Positions 13,271 to 24,894 are shown, numbered from the stretch's first letter. The stretch is 64,000 nucleotides of DNA from Neurospora intermedia (GCA_037102815.1 BTPP01000001.1:5047001-5111000), one strand, 5' to 3'. The notes: generated by a model from the sequence alone, not told the origin. Made by a program: numbers and translations.

Positions 13271-13955
13271 ATGGGAGAGGTTGATGGTTATATTTCTCTC
13301 AACCCTCCTCAATTTGCTGGCATCTTTCATCTTGATTTCGACTGGCTTGAGGTACTTCGCATAGGATTGGCGTGGAGTTTGCGGCGCAGCATTGTTCAGT
13401 AATGGATTGATTACATGGGAGGGAAGTCGTGGGGTTTTGTATTTGCAGGGAGCGACCATTCGAAGGGGTGACAATTATGGCCAAATAGCAGAGGCTGATG
13501 GACACGAAGGGTTGCGTGCGGTTTGTCTGCGTATCTCGACCTGGGTTATTTTTTTCTTTTTTGTAACGATAACGAAAACCGTGCCGTGGTCCCGGCTGTT
13601 CGGTGTGGATGATCAGCCTCCAGACCTAATTTATATAGTTCGCCTGAACACCATCCCCCCTCTTTGCTTGTGGGTTTCACCTTGTTTCGTTTGGTGTTAT
13701 TCAAACAAGTGAGGTAGCGTTTGCGAAGGCATGTCTGGCAATGGTCTCGGTTCGAGTGTGAATATGTAGTTTAGCAGCCCTTGAGAGTACCATAGGATAT
13801 TAGTTTCCTGACTCTTCAACTCAAATGAAGTGAACTGTCGTAGACTTTTTCCGGAGTGATCATGGGGAACAACTCAAGGCGGGAGGGTGAAGGGTTCGAA
13901 CTCATGGGATTGCCTCCAGGCTTGCTTCTATTTTCCTTTGGGTATGGGTATCTCA
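13271..13955. other. Intergenic, converging 3' flanks of VAC8 and IMP1
   Basis: About 685 bp with no gene. A T-loop-like string near 13893 is not part of a tRNA fold. Confidence 0.6.
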
Positions 13956-15016
13956 TCAAGCCATTGCCTCCTCAAGCTCTACCCTCTCCAAAGGGTTTCT
14001 TATCAACTTAGGGAGCCAGTTCGATTGAATTTTGGCAAACACCTTGCCCCTGATCAGTGCTAGTGGCACAGGGCCAAACGTCCTCGAATCGCGCGAGGCC
14101 GTCAAGTTGTCGCCTACCACCCAACAATGACCTTCCGGTACCTAAATTTTTCACCACATTCGTTAGCCATACTTGTTCCACTTTACGTTGTCGCTCGTCA
14201 TGACCATGAATAGAGCCCAAAACATACCTGAATCATAACCTCATCCCCCTCCCCGGGCCCGCCCCTGTCCCCCAACACCTCCCCCTCCACAGTCCCTCCA
14301 CCCGCCATCGGCGTATCAACCAACACGTAGTCCCCTGGCATCCCCATGATCCTCTTCACCCCCAACTCCCCACTCGTACTAACAGGAATCTGATAAACCA
14401 CCAGATCGCCCACCTTCACTCCGTTCCCATATTTATGGAACCGCGAGACAACGAGCCACTCGCCCACCACTTCAAAGGTGGGGAGCATAGAGGGGCCGGA
14501 GGCCGGCGCCATGGAGAGGACGTGTTCGAGGAAGAGGTGGGTGAAGGCGAGCAGCTTGAAGGTGGAGAAGAGCATCCGAAAGGGGTGGGAGAGGAGGCGG
14601 TGGTAGGGGGAGCCGAGAACTTGGTCAAAGTGCTGGAGCCGGGAGGAAAGGAGGAGGGTGACGGGGTGGGTGCGGAGTGCGTGGAGGAGGCGGGAAAAGA
14701 AGCCTTGAGGGGGTGATGGTGGTGGTGGTAGGTGGTGGTGATGTTGTTGGTGGTGTTCTTGGGAGTGCTGAGGTTGATCATGTGAAGAGAATGATAATGG
14801 AGGTGAATTATAGTTTATCCCGGAGCCGGCCGATGTTGAACCAGGGTCGGGAGGTGGCGTTTGGTCGACGACATTGTGCCCCTGGGAAAGTGTCCGTTGT
14901 TGGAAGGTGAGTCGACATGTGGCCTGTGAGGATGTGGTGGTGCGTATTGCTGAACCGGCGAGGAAAGAGAGCACTGAGGAAGAAGCCCGGATGGGCGGTC
15001 GTATTGACGGCAGCAT
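13956..15016 (-). CDS. imp1: Mitochondrial inner membrane protease subunit 1 (324 aa)
   Basis: Signal-peptidase-I-type (S26) protease that removes sorting signals from proteins exported to the mitochondrial intermembrane space. Two exons on the minus strand: 15016-14228 and 14141-13956 (intron 86 bp, phase 0). The catalytic Ser is S176 in GPSMLPTF, and the GPSM rather than GTSM form favours IMP1 over IMP2. The general-base Lys is K221 in GVKRIMGMPGDYVL. Exon 2 carries the conserved VPEGHCWVVGDN and SRDSRTFGPVPL boxes. The protein is longer than the usual 160-190 residues because of an N-terminal extension of about 140 residues: an Arg/Ser-rich probable mitochondrial presequence followed by a His/Gln/Pro-rich linker. 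A hydrophobic stretch just before S176 would be the membrane anchor. Confidence 0.93.
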
Positions 15017-15629
15017 GGGTGGTTATGGATGTGACCCGAACCGATGAACGGGACGGGATGTGAGGAAGTCCCCCGACCACTTGGAGTTGTGAAGTGAATC
15101 TGAAAAATTCAGAGTATTCGAATTGGAATTTGCTGAAGCAGTGAGTAAGCCTACGGTCGGAGAGCTTTTTCGTGGAAGAAGTCGCAATTATAACTCATGA
15201 CCATCAGCCGTTACATGAGAATGTCGACGCGGAGGTTCAGACTCGTCGCTCCCCCAGGATCATGAAAGCGATATGCAAAGCACTGGCGGCCGACCGGATC
15301 GTGGGGCCGAAGACGGTTCGTGGGTGTCGGGTGCAGGAGGCTCCCGCTCGCGGGACTAGTCTAGGTGTGGGGCGCTCAAGGGTGCCCGTGCACAGTGCAG
15401 GGGAGCTTCGAATTGGAGCTCCGTGGTTGGCCCGAAATGCTCCGGATCTGCAATTGCGCTCCTCGATCCAGAGTGTTTCTGGTTTAGTGTAGGCTCGTCA
15501 ACTGCCACAGATCCTCTTCTTCTTTCCCCGCGACGACAACTTCAACCTTCCTCGACATTCTCAACCCTTCCTCGAGTTCCTCAACCTCATCGCGAACTCT
15601 TCCCGACGCACCAACAAGCCGAGTCCATC
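15017..15629. promoter_or_regulatory. Divergent intergenic region between IMP1 and mitochondrial IF-3
   Basis: 613 bp separating the start codons of two divergently transcribed mitochondrial-protein genes. It must hold both promoters. The last 120 bp before the IF-3 ATG are rich in CT/TC and TTCC runs, as in many fungal leaders. No TATA box or other defined site could be assigned with confidence. Confidence 0.5.
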
Positions 15630-16487
15630 ATGAGAGCCTCTCCTTGCCTCTACAATTCCGCAGCTGCCCTTCGGAGGGTCTTCCTCGAAAGCGCCTCCGC
15701 TTCAGCACCCCTGTTGCTCCAGACGATCCTACTTCCTCGCCTCTCAGTTGCCGCCGCGACTGCTACCATTCTCAACCAGACACGATGCCCATTCTCGACT
15801 CAAGGCGCTCTCCAGGTGAAATGGGGAAAACGAAAACCCGGCCAAGACGAGAAGAAGGACGCCGGCCTGCCCCGCGACCTGGCGATTAAAGAACCCTGGG
15901 TATACCTGCGCGGCCTAGACGGCAGGCTCACGGAGAAGCAACGGCCAGCGGACATTATCAACCGGCTGGATCGCATCCGATACAGTTTGGCGATGGTATG
16001 GGCGCCGCCTAAGCCGACGCCCGGCGAGCCCGAGCCTGAGAAAGACGAAAACCTGCCCGACTGGCCCGTGTGCGTCATCGTCGACCGCCGCGCCGAGGCC
16101 GCTGCTCTGCAGGCCAAGGCCAAGGAGGAACGCAGAAAGCAAGTGAGCAAGAAGGAGCTGGAGATCAACTGGGCAATTGCGGCGCACGACTTGGGATTCC
16201 GCACACGGCAGCTCCAGAATTTCTTGCGGAAGGGTCACAGGGTGGAAATCATGCTGCTGCAAAAGAAGGATAAGAAGCAGAAGAAGACGGCGACGCAGGA
16301 GGAGTGCCAGGAAGTGGTGCGTATGATTAGAGAGGCGGTTGCCGAGGTACCCAAGGTTCAGGAGGTGAAGCCGATGGACGGACAGGTTGGGAAGGTGGTG
16401 AGGATGGTCTTCCAAGGCCCTACGCCTAAGAAGAACAAGGAGGATGCAGCGGCTGAGGAGGAGGAGAAGGAGGAGAAGGATGAATAA
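15630..16487 (+). CDS. Mitochondrial translation initiation factor IF-3 (285 aa)
   Basis: IF-3 family protein that would bind the small mitochondrial ribosomal subunit and guard start-codon selection. Single exon. ATG 15630 is chosen because it opens an Arg/Ala/Ser-rich presequence (MRASPCLYNS...) ending near a CPFSTQG-type cleavage region; the open frame extends upstream without a better start. The IF-3 C-terminal domain is clear at about residues 165-255: a KKELEINWAIAAHDLGF block followed by LRKGHRVEIMLLQKK and a helix with EVVRMIREAV. The N-terminal IF-3 domain is weaker, with a DIINRLDRIRYSLAMV region at about 110-125. The C-terminus ends in a Lys/Glu-rich tail common in fungal IF-3. It is divergent from IMP1. 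Confidence 0.88.
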   Translation: MRASPCLYNSAAALRRVFLESASASAPLLLQTILLPRLSVAAATATILNQTRCPFSTQGALQVKWGKRKPGQDEKKDAGLPRDLAIKEPWVYLRGLDGRLTEKQRPADIINRLDRIRYSLAMVWAPPKPTPGEPEPEKDENLPDWPVCVIVDRRAEAAALQAKAKEERRKQVSKKELEINWAIAAHDLGFRTRQLQNFLRKGHRVEIMLLQKKDKKQKKTATQEECQEVVRMIREAVAEVPKVQEVKPMDGQVGKVVRMVFQGPTPKKNKEDAAAEEEEKEEKDE

Positions 16488-17321
16488 GCGCCATTGAAGG
16501 TGGTTAGCTTGTCGGAATGCGAGGTTATATGTTGGTTTGCTTGGGTTGTTATAGAGGTCGTGCAAAGTGGGAGTATGGCGCTTTGAGCGTGCAGCTCTCA
16601 GTGCAATGTAAATATGTACAAGTATGGACCGGATCGATGTGTTACAATGCTAGATGGAGAACGGAACTCAGGTCCGACGTCTGCGTATCAATTGAAAGAT
16701 GACAGTCTACCGATCAAACTGGAGGGTTACGGGTGAGTCTCTAGCGGTGAGGTATTGACTTATAGCTGATCCGCGTACTGTCTGCCATAGACATCTTGGG
16801 AGCGAGACTATATTGAAGAATAAGTAGTATTTCAAAGTGAGGAGGCCGGTTAATGAATTGTCACGAACTGGAGCAACAAGTTGAGTTCTTGAGTGACGTT
16901 GGTTAGGTCGGACGGAATCTGCGGCTGATGATTGGCTGGTATCTGACAAAAAGCGGAGCGCGGGGTGGTGTTTTTGGCGGTACGACCTCTTGAACGCATC
17001 CGTGACTCAGTTCTCAGAATCTGGCAGATGATCTTGCACTGAGCACTTTGAGAGTTAGCATTGTGCTGACGCAACAAAACGGAAAAGAGGGAAAAAGGGA
17101 CAACCATCGCTATCAGCACCCCCTGTGCATCAGTACGGTTATTTTGTATCTCAAAATACAAACTCGGCTGTTCATTGTCTGTCACTCGAGTGCTCAGCTA
17201 CTCGTCAACTCGCGACGCAAATTTACTGCGCCCTTCACCCAATCGGATCCCATCTGATCTTTAAACAACAGTTGCGACACTTCGCCAAGCACATCGCATC
17301 TTCCACTTCATACAATAACAA
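16488..17321. other. Intergenic, upstream of eIF2B delta
   Basis: About 830 bp between the IF-3 stop and the eIF2B delta start. No gene seen; it should contain the IF-3 3' UTR and the eIF2B delta promoter. Confidence 0.55.
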
Positions 17322-18769
17322 ATGGCTGTCGAAAACACCGGGGCTCCCGCTGGGGCTCCCGCACCACAGGAGAAGGGGAAGCAACAAGCTAAGCCCGCTG
17401 TCGCCAACACACCAGCTACTACCGGAGGAGACGCCGCCGGCGAACAGAAGCTCACTCCCGCCCAGCTAAAAGCCAAGGCCAAGGCCGAGAAGGCAGCACG
17501 ACGGGCAAAGGCAAAGGAGGTGAAGGAAGTCCCACCAGCGGCCGCAGTAGCAGATGCAAAGGGGGGCAAGAGCGGCAAGGGCGGCAAGCAGGAGGGTAGT
17601 CAATCCGCGGGGTCTCAGCAACAGGGCAAATCTGTGCCCGGTCGCAGGCCGTCCGTGAACGGCAGGCGGCCTTCGGTTGCCATCATCAAGGAGGATCCGA
17701 GGAGTAGCATTCCCGAGTGCTTTAGCCATGTGGCCATGGCCAAGCGGATACAGACGTCGCAGGCGCACAAGGACGTGCATCCTGCCGTGCTGGCGGTCGG
17801 CCAGCAGATGGCTACTTTTGCGCTGAAAGATAGCATTGCCAGGCTGGAGGCGACCCTTTTGGCGTTCAAGAAGGTTGGCAACCTTATTCCCGGACTGTAT
17901 GGACTGGAGACTGACCAAACATACAATAGGTTATTGAGTCCTACGAAACACCAAAGGGAAACTCACTGTCACGCCACTTTGTCCCGCATGTCCTGAATCC
18001 CCAGATCGAGTATCTGACCGAATGCCGTCCCATGTCCTTCTCCATGGGCAACGCCATCCGCTTCCTCAAGTCCCAAGTCAACAAGTTCGACATCGACACC
18101 CCCGAGGACGAAGCAAAGGAGTCCCTCCTTGAGTTTATCGACATCTTTATCAACGAGCGCATCACCCTGGCCGAGGTGGTCATCTCCAAAAACGCCGCCG
18201 AGCTCATCGATGAGGACGGCGTCGTCCTCACGTACGGCCGCCACCGGCTGGTAGAGAAGACCATTCTGCGGGCCAAGGCCAACGGGAAAAACTTTGCCGT
18301 GTCCGTCATTGATGACCCGTACGACCAGGGCGGCAAGGAGCTCGCCAAGACGCTACAGCAGGCCGGCATCCGCGTCTTCTACTCGCCCAACCTCGGCGGC
18401 GTGCGGGCGCACCTGGAGCGGGCGAGCAACGTGCTGCTCGGCACCGAGGCCATCTTCGCTAACGGATCTTTGCATGCCCCCGCGGGAACGGCGGACGTCG
18501 CCATGGCCGCTTCTGCCGCCAACGTCAAGGTGGTGGCCCTCTGCGAGACTATCAACTTTGACCGCGAGCGTGTGTCGGTGGACTCGCTCACCTACAACGA
18601 GATTGACCCCGAGCGATGCTCGGCTGAGTCGTTCCGGCTGATGTTTGATAACACACACAGCAAGTACATTGCGGGTGTCATTACCGAGTTTGAGAGCGGT
18701 ACAGATTTCGCTCCGGCGCAGGCTATTTTGACGCTGTTGAGGAAGCGGGAGGATCCTACCATTGCTTAA
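17322..18769 (+). CDS. gcd2: Translation initiation factor eIF2B subunit delta (463 aa)
   Basis: Regulatory subunit of the guanine-nucleotide exchange factor for eIF2; with alpha and beta it senses phosphorylated eIF2. Exons 17322-17873 and 17930-18769 (56-bp intron, phase 0, joining LLAFKK to VIESYETPKGNSLSRHF). The first 120 residues are Lys/Ala/Gly-rich with stretches such as AKAKAEKAARRAKAKE, typical of the delta subunit's N-terminal extension and unlike alpha or beta. The IF-2B fold covers about 155-450, with EFIDIFINERI, LTYGRHRLVEKTIL, VFYSPNLGGVRAHL, the VLLGTEAIFANGSL signature and an AP-GTADVAMAA block. The subunit call rests on the basic extension and overall match. Confidence 0.93.
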
Positions 18770-19341
18770 ACGGCAGAGCATAGGAGAGGGTAACGGTGAG
18801 ATGAAGGAGACAGGCAGAAAACTGCAAGAGTTGTTAGCTGGTGGTGGCGCGCCAGCTAGGTCACAGAGCTAGAGTAGGTAAATAGAGATACCTGGATCTT
18901 AAACGGGGCTTACCACACGACCGCATAGTTTGCGGCGAAGCGAACCTGGGGCAAATAACCGAGGGAGACGAGGAAGGGAAAGGGAAAGGGAAAGGGAAAG
19001 GCAAAAACGGGAAGGGAGATCAGAGCATTGAATTCAAATGGACTCGACTGTCAAGACACTTGTTTCCCTGCTTGCTGTGTCTGCCTGTAGCATGTCTATC
19101 ATGTGCTGACTTCTCTTCTTCGATGGCTGGGCGTGCCGTATAGGTCCTGTGGGTTCCCTTTCCTGCCCATCTATCTACCTGCCTTTGCGTCCCTCTTTCT
19201 CTCTTCCCCAGTGTACTGTGATTCCATGAGGTCCCACTCTCAGACTTCCCCATCCCATTTCGGCGTCCATCGATGTCGGTTATCCTTCTCCCCCACCCCG
19301 TACCGTTTTACCGGGAACTGGGAGAATCTGTGTCAACCCTT
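18770..19341. other. Intergenic between convergent genes, with a short GGGAAA repeat
   Basis: About 570 bp between the stops of the eIF2B delta gene and the 92-aa protein gene. It contains a purine-only GGGAAA tandem repeat at about 18974-19000. No gene found. Confidence 0.6.
18974..19000 (+). repeat. Short tandem repeat GGGAAA, about 4-5 units
   Basis: The units AGGGAA follow each other without interruption until a GGCAAA variant. It lies in the shared 3' flank of two convergent genes; no function is evident. Confidence 0.8.
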
Positions 19342-19832
19342 TTAATGCGCCGCCGCCTCGGGTTCACCGTGGGCCTGCTCCTGCTGCCGCGCCGCCCTCC
19401 GCGCCCTCTTGTCGAGAATGGCCTGCTTGCGCTCCTGAAGTATAGCTTGCTGTCGCTCGTCCACTCCCTGAACCCAATAGCCGAAGCTGGCGCCGATGGC
19501 CGCGAAGACGGGGTAGCCCCAGAGGGTGTTCCTGCCGAGGATGGGTCGTCGCTCGATGCCCAATGACCAGGCGCGGGTAGCCAAGCCTGAAGGAGCAGAG
19601 TTGGAAGGCGGCAGTTAGCGATCATGATGTCGACATGAAGATGGAGAGAGGGAGAGAGAGGGTCAAGAGAGTAAGACAGATAGGCCAGGAATATGGGCGT
19701 CTGTGACAACATGTGGAGAATCGATTGGTGGAGGATTGATGTGGTTCATGAATCATGCCGGGTCCTATTTCCCATGGTGAGCGAGCGGGGCAACGTACCG
19801 AAGCCGGCCCAGAAGATCATTCTGTGAACCAT
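19342..19832 (-). CDS. Small mitochondrial-type membrane protein, possibly a complex I accessory subunit (92 aa)
   Basis: Two exons on the minus strand, 19832-19799 and 19586-19342; the 212-bp intron has a GTACGT donor and a TTCAG acceptor. The join reads MVHRMIFWAGFGLATRAW. There is one likely membrane helix near residues 35-50 (a GYPVFAAIGASFGYWVQGV region) and then a charged amphipathic helix with EERKQ/KRARRAAR residues ending in EAAAH. This shape (short N-terminus, one helix, long basic tail) resembles small fungal NADH dehydrogenase accessory subunits, and I recall similar proteins under that name, but no diagnostic motif proves it. The gene model is solid; the function is uncertain. 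It is divergent from SHG1. Confidence 0.72.
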
Positions 19833-20742
19833 GGTTGCTTTTAACTTTTCTGAAACCGCGATCTCGGTCCTCCTTCTCAGCGTTATACTGTGCCCCTCGA
19901 GCAGCGACTACTTGTATGGGTGGGATTGACGACGACGCGGGTTGAAGCGCAAAGTGACAATGTTCGCGATGGTGGTTTGAGTGGACGCACAGTGGGCACT
20001 GTAGTCGTTGCGGCTCGTGCGTACGTACAAGTAAGGTCCCGGCGAGCTCGTCTTCTGAAGGTCGGACTGATGAGCCTTTGGCCCTAACCCTAGAGCATGA
20101 AAGACAAAGTCCTGCCCGTTGGCCCGTGCCGCAAGGGAACCTTGAATCAACTTGGACTCAATTGAGTTGAGCAGCTGTTCGGTTTGTAGGGAAAGGGTGG
20201 CCCGAGTCCAGGCACGGGCACCCCCTGTTCATTGCGCCTGCCGGCCCCGCTTGGCCCCGTGGCTCCCTGATCGTCGGGAGGACCCCCACTGAAACTTTCT
20301 GGTCCAGCAACCAACTTGACCTTCCCGCAACGCGCTTCACTCCTTGCACCGGGTATCGCGTTTCCGAGCACTCTACCACCCAAGATACGGTAGATATACG
20401 AGACCAACAAGCCAATTATACGCCCACTTGGGGTTGATTTTCTCCCAAGCGACAGTCTTCGACTAGTAGGAGCTGGGTATCCGTCACTTACCGACTCACG
20501 AAATGAATTGAATCCTTCTTTCAACTTTCATCCGCCGATCACGCTGCCCGAGTTACGCTCCCGTCCACTTTCCCGGCACCCCGCCGACTCAGGTTTACAG
20601 CAATGAGGCCTTAAGGTTCCGGTTACCCTTCACTTGCGCAACCATTCTGCGTACCGTGGTCATTATATAAAAGCCGCCTAAGTGGCTGAGGGATTCGTTG
20701 CGCACACTTCCAACCTCAAGCAGTACCGCCACTGGCCTGATC
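19833..20742. other. Divergent intergenic region upstream of SHG1 and the 92-aa gene
   Basis: 910 bp carrying two divergent promoters. An open frame at 20147-20524 (minus) has no family features. A TATA-like element sits at 20664-20673, on the SHG1 side. Nothing else identifiable. Confidence 0.55.
20664..20673 (+). promoter_or_regulatory. TATA-box-like element upstream of SHG1
   Basis: TATATAAAAG lies 70 bp before the SHG1 start codon, a plausible core-promoter distance for a fungal gene with a short leader. It is based on the match alone. Confidence 0.45.
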
Positions 20743-23700
20743 ATGTCGACCGCCATTCAGCCCTCCCCGTCGGCTCCTGCTGCCTCGGGCGCGGAGGCTC
20801 AGGAGGCCACACCGAATCCGATCAATGTCCCGATTGTCGTCAGGAATTTCAAGGCGTCTGACCTACCGCTCACCTCGGCCACACGATCTGCGATCGAAGG
20901 GTTAGCTCACAGCTTCAAGAAAAAGGGCGGATACGATACCATTCGGAAACAAGTCTGGGAGAAGTTCGCTAGTGTCAGTTTTTCCACGGCATCTTCAGCC
21001 CATAACTCATAATCTCTGACCCAACATACTCTAGGACCACGAATCCGAGATTGTCAAACAAATCCTCCAAGTAGCCGAGCAAGAAGTCGAGCGCAACCCC
21101 TTACAACTGCTTTCCCTCGACCGAGGCAAAGCAGCGGCCCTCATCGACGGCGCCCTCGACCGAAACGAAGTCTACCAGAAGGCACAGGCCGTTATTGAGA
21201 GCCTCATCGATACCGACGCACTTGAGGCTCATCTTCGCAAACTTCGACGTGCAGAGATAGGCGACGAGGCGGCCGAAGAAGAGCGTATCCGCGGCTCCAA
21301 GACGGACGAAGAATATGCAGCCGAGACTGCCGCGCGTCGTGCAGAGAGGGAACGTGTACGTGAAGAGCTCAGATTGGTGGAGGAGAAGAAGCGAAGACTG
21401 GAGCGTGAAATCAAGGAAAAAGAAGAGCAGAAGCGACGAGAAGAGCGGAGGAAGAAGCAGCTCGAGGAAGACGCCATCAGGGAAAAGGAACGCGAGGAGC
21501 GGCGCGCACGACGGGAGCAACGTGAAAGGGAAAGGGAACTCAGCCGTGAACGCCGCCACCGAGAGAGGGATCGAAACCGGAGCAGGGATCGTGATCGCCA
21601 CAGGGACCGTGATCGTGATCGTGACCGGGACCGGGACCGGGGCCGAGGGAGGTCGAGAGACAGGTCAAGAGGTCGGGACAGGCGCCTTAGTAGGGACGCC
21701 AAAGCCAGAAACGACCATGGCCGCCCAGAGGATGTGAAAACGCAACTTTCCAAAGAGGATAATGAACGCCTGGAACAAGAGGCGTTGGCCGACCTTTTGC
21801 GCGAGAGCAAGCGCGTTGCTGCGAAACAACCTGAGCTAGAGGTCGATACTACCCTGGCACCACCACCCAGACGGACAAAGCCTGCATCTGCCATCGATCC
21901 AATCCGCCGAGCATCACCAAAGGTCTCTGACGTCAAGAAGACAGCAGATACTGCGGGCAAACCGGGAGTTACTGAGGAGACAAAGGACGTCACTGAACCT
22001 AGAGAGGTCACTGACACTAAAGACGTCAAGGAACCGAAGGAAACCGCCAGCCGGGTCGAGTCGCGAAGGAGCAAGAGTCCTTCTCCAGGGACTCGCGGAC
22101 ATCGCGACAAGGAGAAGGAGAAGGACAGGGAGGGTGAGAAAGACAGAGGCCGTGATTACGATCGGAGACGGAAAGACAACAGGTCAGCCTCCCCGCGCGC
22201 GCGGCGGATCGAGCGAAGCCGATCACACAGGCGAGAGGACAGTCGCTCCCGTCTTCGTGATCGGAGAGAGCGTAGCCGGTCGCGTCCCAGATTGGACCGC
22301 CGAGACGACCGACGAGAGGATCATGTCAGAGATCGGAGCCGTTCTCGACGGAGGGCGACAGACCGTCGCGACAGGAGCCGCTCACGAGTCAGAATCACCG
22401 ACAGGAGAGACGACACCAGACGGGCTAGAAGCCGTTCACGCGCCACACGAGATGGCCGTGACAGAAGCCGCTCTCCACGCCCTAGAGTTGATCGCCGGGA
22501 TCGTTCGCGGTCTCGCTTGCGGCCAGCAGATCGGGATCGGCGAGCAAGAAGCCGCTCCCGCTCGCGTGAGCGACGGGAAGCTGAAACAGATGCCACCGCC
22601 GGTGCCGCCGCCACACAGATTCCCAAGAGCCCTAATATTACCGTCACCAAGGACACTGCCATTGCCCCTATCTCTACTACACGAGTGGCGCCACCCACCC
22701 CAGGCGGCCCAACCACCACCGGCATGTCAACAATTGCCGTGCCCATGATCACAACCCCTCTCTCCATAGCCTCGACCGCCCCTCGCCCACCCTCCCATCT
22801 CGACCGCGACGAAAAGGAAGCTTGGAAACAAGCCGAAGTGAAGAAGCGCGAGCAGGAAGCCAAGGCCTACCTAGCAGCGCAGAAGCAAGCCCGCGAGAAG
22901 GGTATGCCCATCCCGGGAATCGACGATAAGCGTGTCGGGGGCGGCAATGGCACCCCCCTCGGAAGCACCAACGGAGGTGACCGGTCGCCTGATCTCAAGC
23001 GGAGACGAGGAAACGACCGAGACGCCAGGGACACTCCCCGAGACAGCAGGGACAACAATAACAATAACAACAACAACAGCAGCAGCAGCAGCAACCGCGA
23101 CCATAACCGTGCTGGTGATCGTGGTGACCGCGATCGCGAGCGTGAACGTGAAGCCCCCTTGATTGACTCGGATAACCGGTATGTCCCTTCCACTGCTGCG
23201 AGGGTCGTTGCCGAGCGAGATCGGGAGAGGGACAGAGAGGCCAGAGAGGCCAGGGAGGAGCGTGAACGTGAGCGCGAAAGGGACAGAGAACGAGACCGGG
23301 ACAAACCTCGTCCGGGACCGGATCGCTATGATGGCGACCGAGGCCGAGATGAGAGGGGTGAACGAGATAGGGATAGGGATCGTCGCGATCGTGACCGCGA
23401 CCGGGACCGTGATCGTGACAGAGATCGTGAACGAAACAGGGATAGGGACAGGGACAGAGACAGAGACAGAGACCGCGACATGCGAGATGATCGCCGTCGA
23501 AGCTCGATAGTCCGTCGCCGTAGCCGATCAAGGAGCCGCGGGGACCGCGGCGGCGATCGTGAGCGAGACCGCCACCGTGACCGGGACCGGGATAGTCGGC
23601 GTGAGAGAAGTCGTGACAGCCGGCGGGAGAGAAGTCGCGATAGGGATAAGGATCGCGATAGGGATAGGGATAGGGAAAGTAGAGACCACCGAGGAGGGGA

Positions 23701-23827
23701 TCTTCGCCGTAACAGCCATCACCACAGTAGGCGGGACAGGAGTCTGTCAACATCCAGACGGGACCGTGACCGCGATCGGGATCGTGGAGGAGGGAGGCGG
23801 GATAGGAGTCGTAGCCAAAGACGGTAG
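20743..23827 (+). CDS. shg1: COMPASS component SHG1 with giant RD/RE/RS-rich tail (1007 aa)
   Basis: SHG1/BOD1-type subunit of the Set1 (COMPASS) histone H3K4 methyltransferase complex in the nucleus. Exons 20743-20973 and 21035-23827; the 61-bp intron (GTCAGT donor, phase 0) splits the SHG1 domain, which becomes complete only when joined (KKKGGYDTIRKQVWEKFAS then DHESEIVKQILQVAEQEVE). The domain covers about residues 51-140 and ends with a conserved IDGALDRNEVYQKAQAVIE region. A long Glu/Lys/Arg helix follows. The remaining 700 residues alternate Arg with Asp, Glu or Ser (RDRDRDRE, RSRSR), with a run of Asn and Ser near residue 670. Yeast SHG1 is only about 140 residues, so this is a large fungal-type extension, possibly for RNA or condensate contacts (inference). 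Confidence 0.9.
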
Positions 23828-24894
23828 GGACGTTAAAGGCACCGACTTCTTTTGCTGTATACCCAAGATAGAAGATAGGATCGGGCTTATATAGCTTGGG
23901 CGTATAATCGGCTCAGTAAGCAAGCGGTGGCTATAGCCAGTTATCGTAGCAATAAGTAAAGAGAGAATATAATAATTTCACTCTACTGTAACATCTCTCT
24001 TCCATCAAAATCTCTTTACTTATATAATATGTGGTATTTCCCCGTAGAACAAAATTATACTAACGAACTCTTTACTAACCATTCATGCATGCCTAATAAA
24101 GCTTTGTTCGATCCTATTCTCCTCCTTCTTCACTTCCTAAGCTAGTACAAGTTTGATGGATGGGTAGGTATCATCTCCCCGGGCCGCCTCTTTCATACTA
24201 TCTCTGTCCTTTTTCATCTAAATAACCTCATTCAACCAACCTACATCACACAGACACAGAAATTAAAAAAAACTTCCCCGAATCGCAGTTTCACCCGCCA
24301 AACATGTGCAACCTCAAACAACGAAGACAACAAAAAACAGAATTGAAACCTCAACGGGTCGGCCCGAAACGCGGGGGCCGGACAACTTAGAAAGAGACTT
24401 TGTAGTGTCATGTGCAACCTCTTGCTGAAACACACAAGAAGACAATTTTGACAACAAGAGAATGGCTAATACGTATTAAGAAAGCTGAAATTGAGAAGCT
24501 GTGAACGAAAATGAGTAGATAATAGAAGACCGTGCTGGAATTGTTGCACTGCTAGTTAGCCCGAGAGAGTCTTAGACGAAGAAACAGTGTGGTATTCTAT
24601 CATGCTTGCTATTCGTAAGTAGGGACAAGAAAGGAAGAGTCTGTCTGAGGAAGACGCGTAATATACAGGCTTGTTTGTTTTAATGGAAGCTTCTTTTCAT
24701 AAAGGATATATTAATAAGATATACTCGAATCATGTATGTATGTATGGATGACTGTCGCACGCATCATCATAATAATCGAGCGAGCGAATGTGGTTCTGAA
24801 ACAGATGGGTATTTTTTTTTACACAACAACCACCACCACGGCAACACCAACACCAACACCAACAATCGCCTCAACCATGACAACAAAGAGAAAA
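23828..24894. other. AT-rich convergent 3' intergenic region
   Basis: About 1.07 kb between the stops of SHG1 and the SEC7 gene. It is AT-richer than the surrounding genes but keeps CpA and TpG, so it is not RIP-mutated. It contains an ACCAAC-type repeat (24840-24866). No gene is supported. Confidence 0.6.
24840..24866 (+). repeat. Short tandem repeat of the ACCAAC type
   Basis: Three to four AACACC/ACCAAC units lie just beyond the SEC7-gene stop codon, in its 3' UTR. Low complexity only. Confidence 0.6.

Noticed and set aside
13880-13905. tRNA T-loop-like GGGTTCGAACTC
   Set aside because: No matching acceptor, D-arm or anticodon stem at the required distances on either strand.
21101-22863. 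Long antisense frames opposite SHG1 (166, 293 and 180 codons)
   Set aside because: They are mirror images of the CGN/GAN repeat codons of the SHG1 tail and would code for Ser/Arg/Leu-only proteins.
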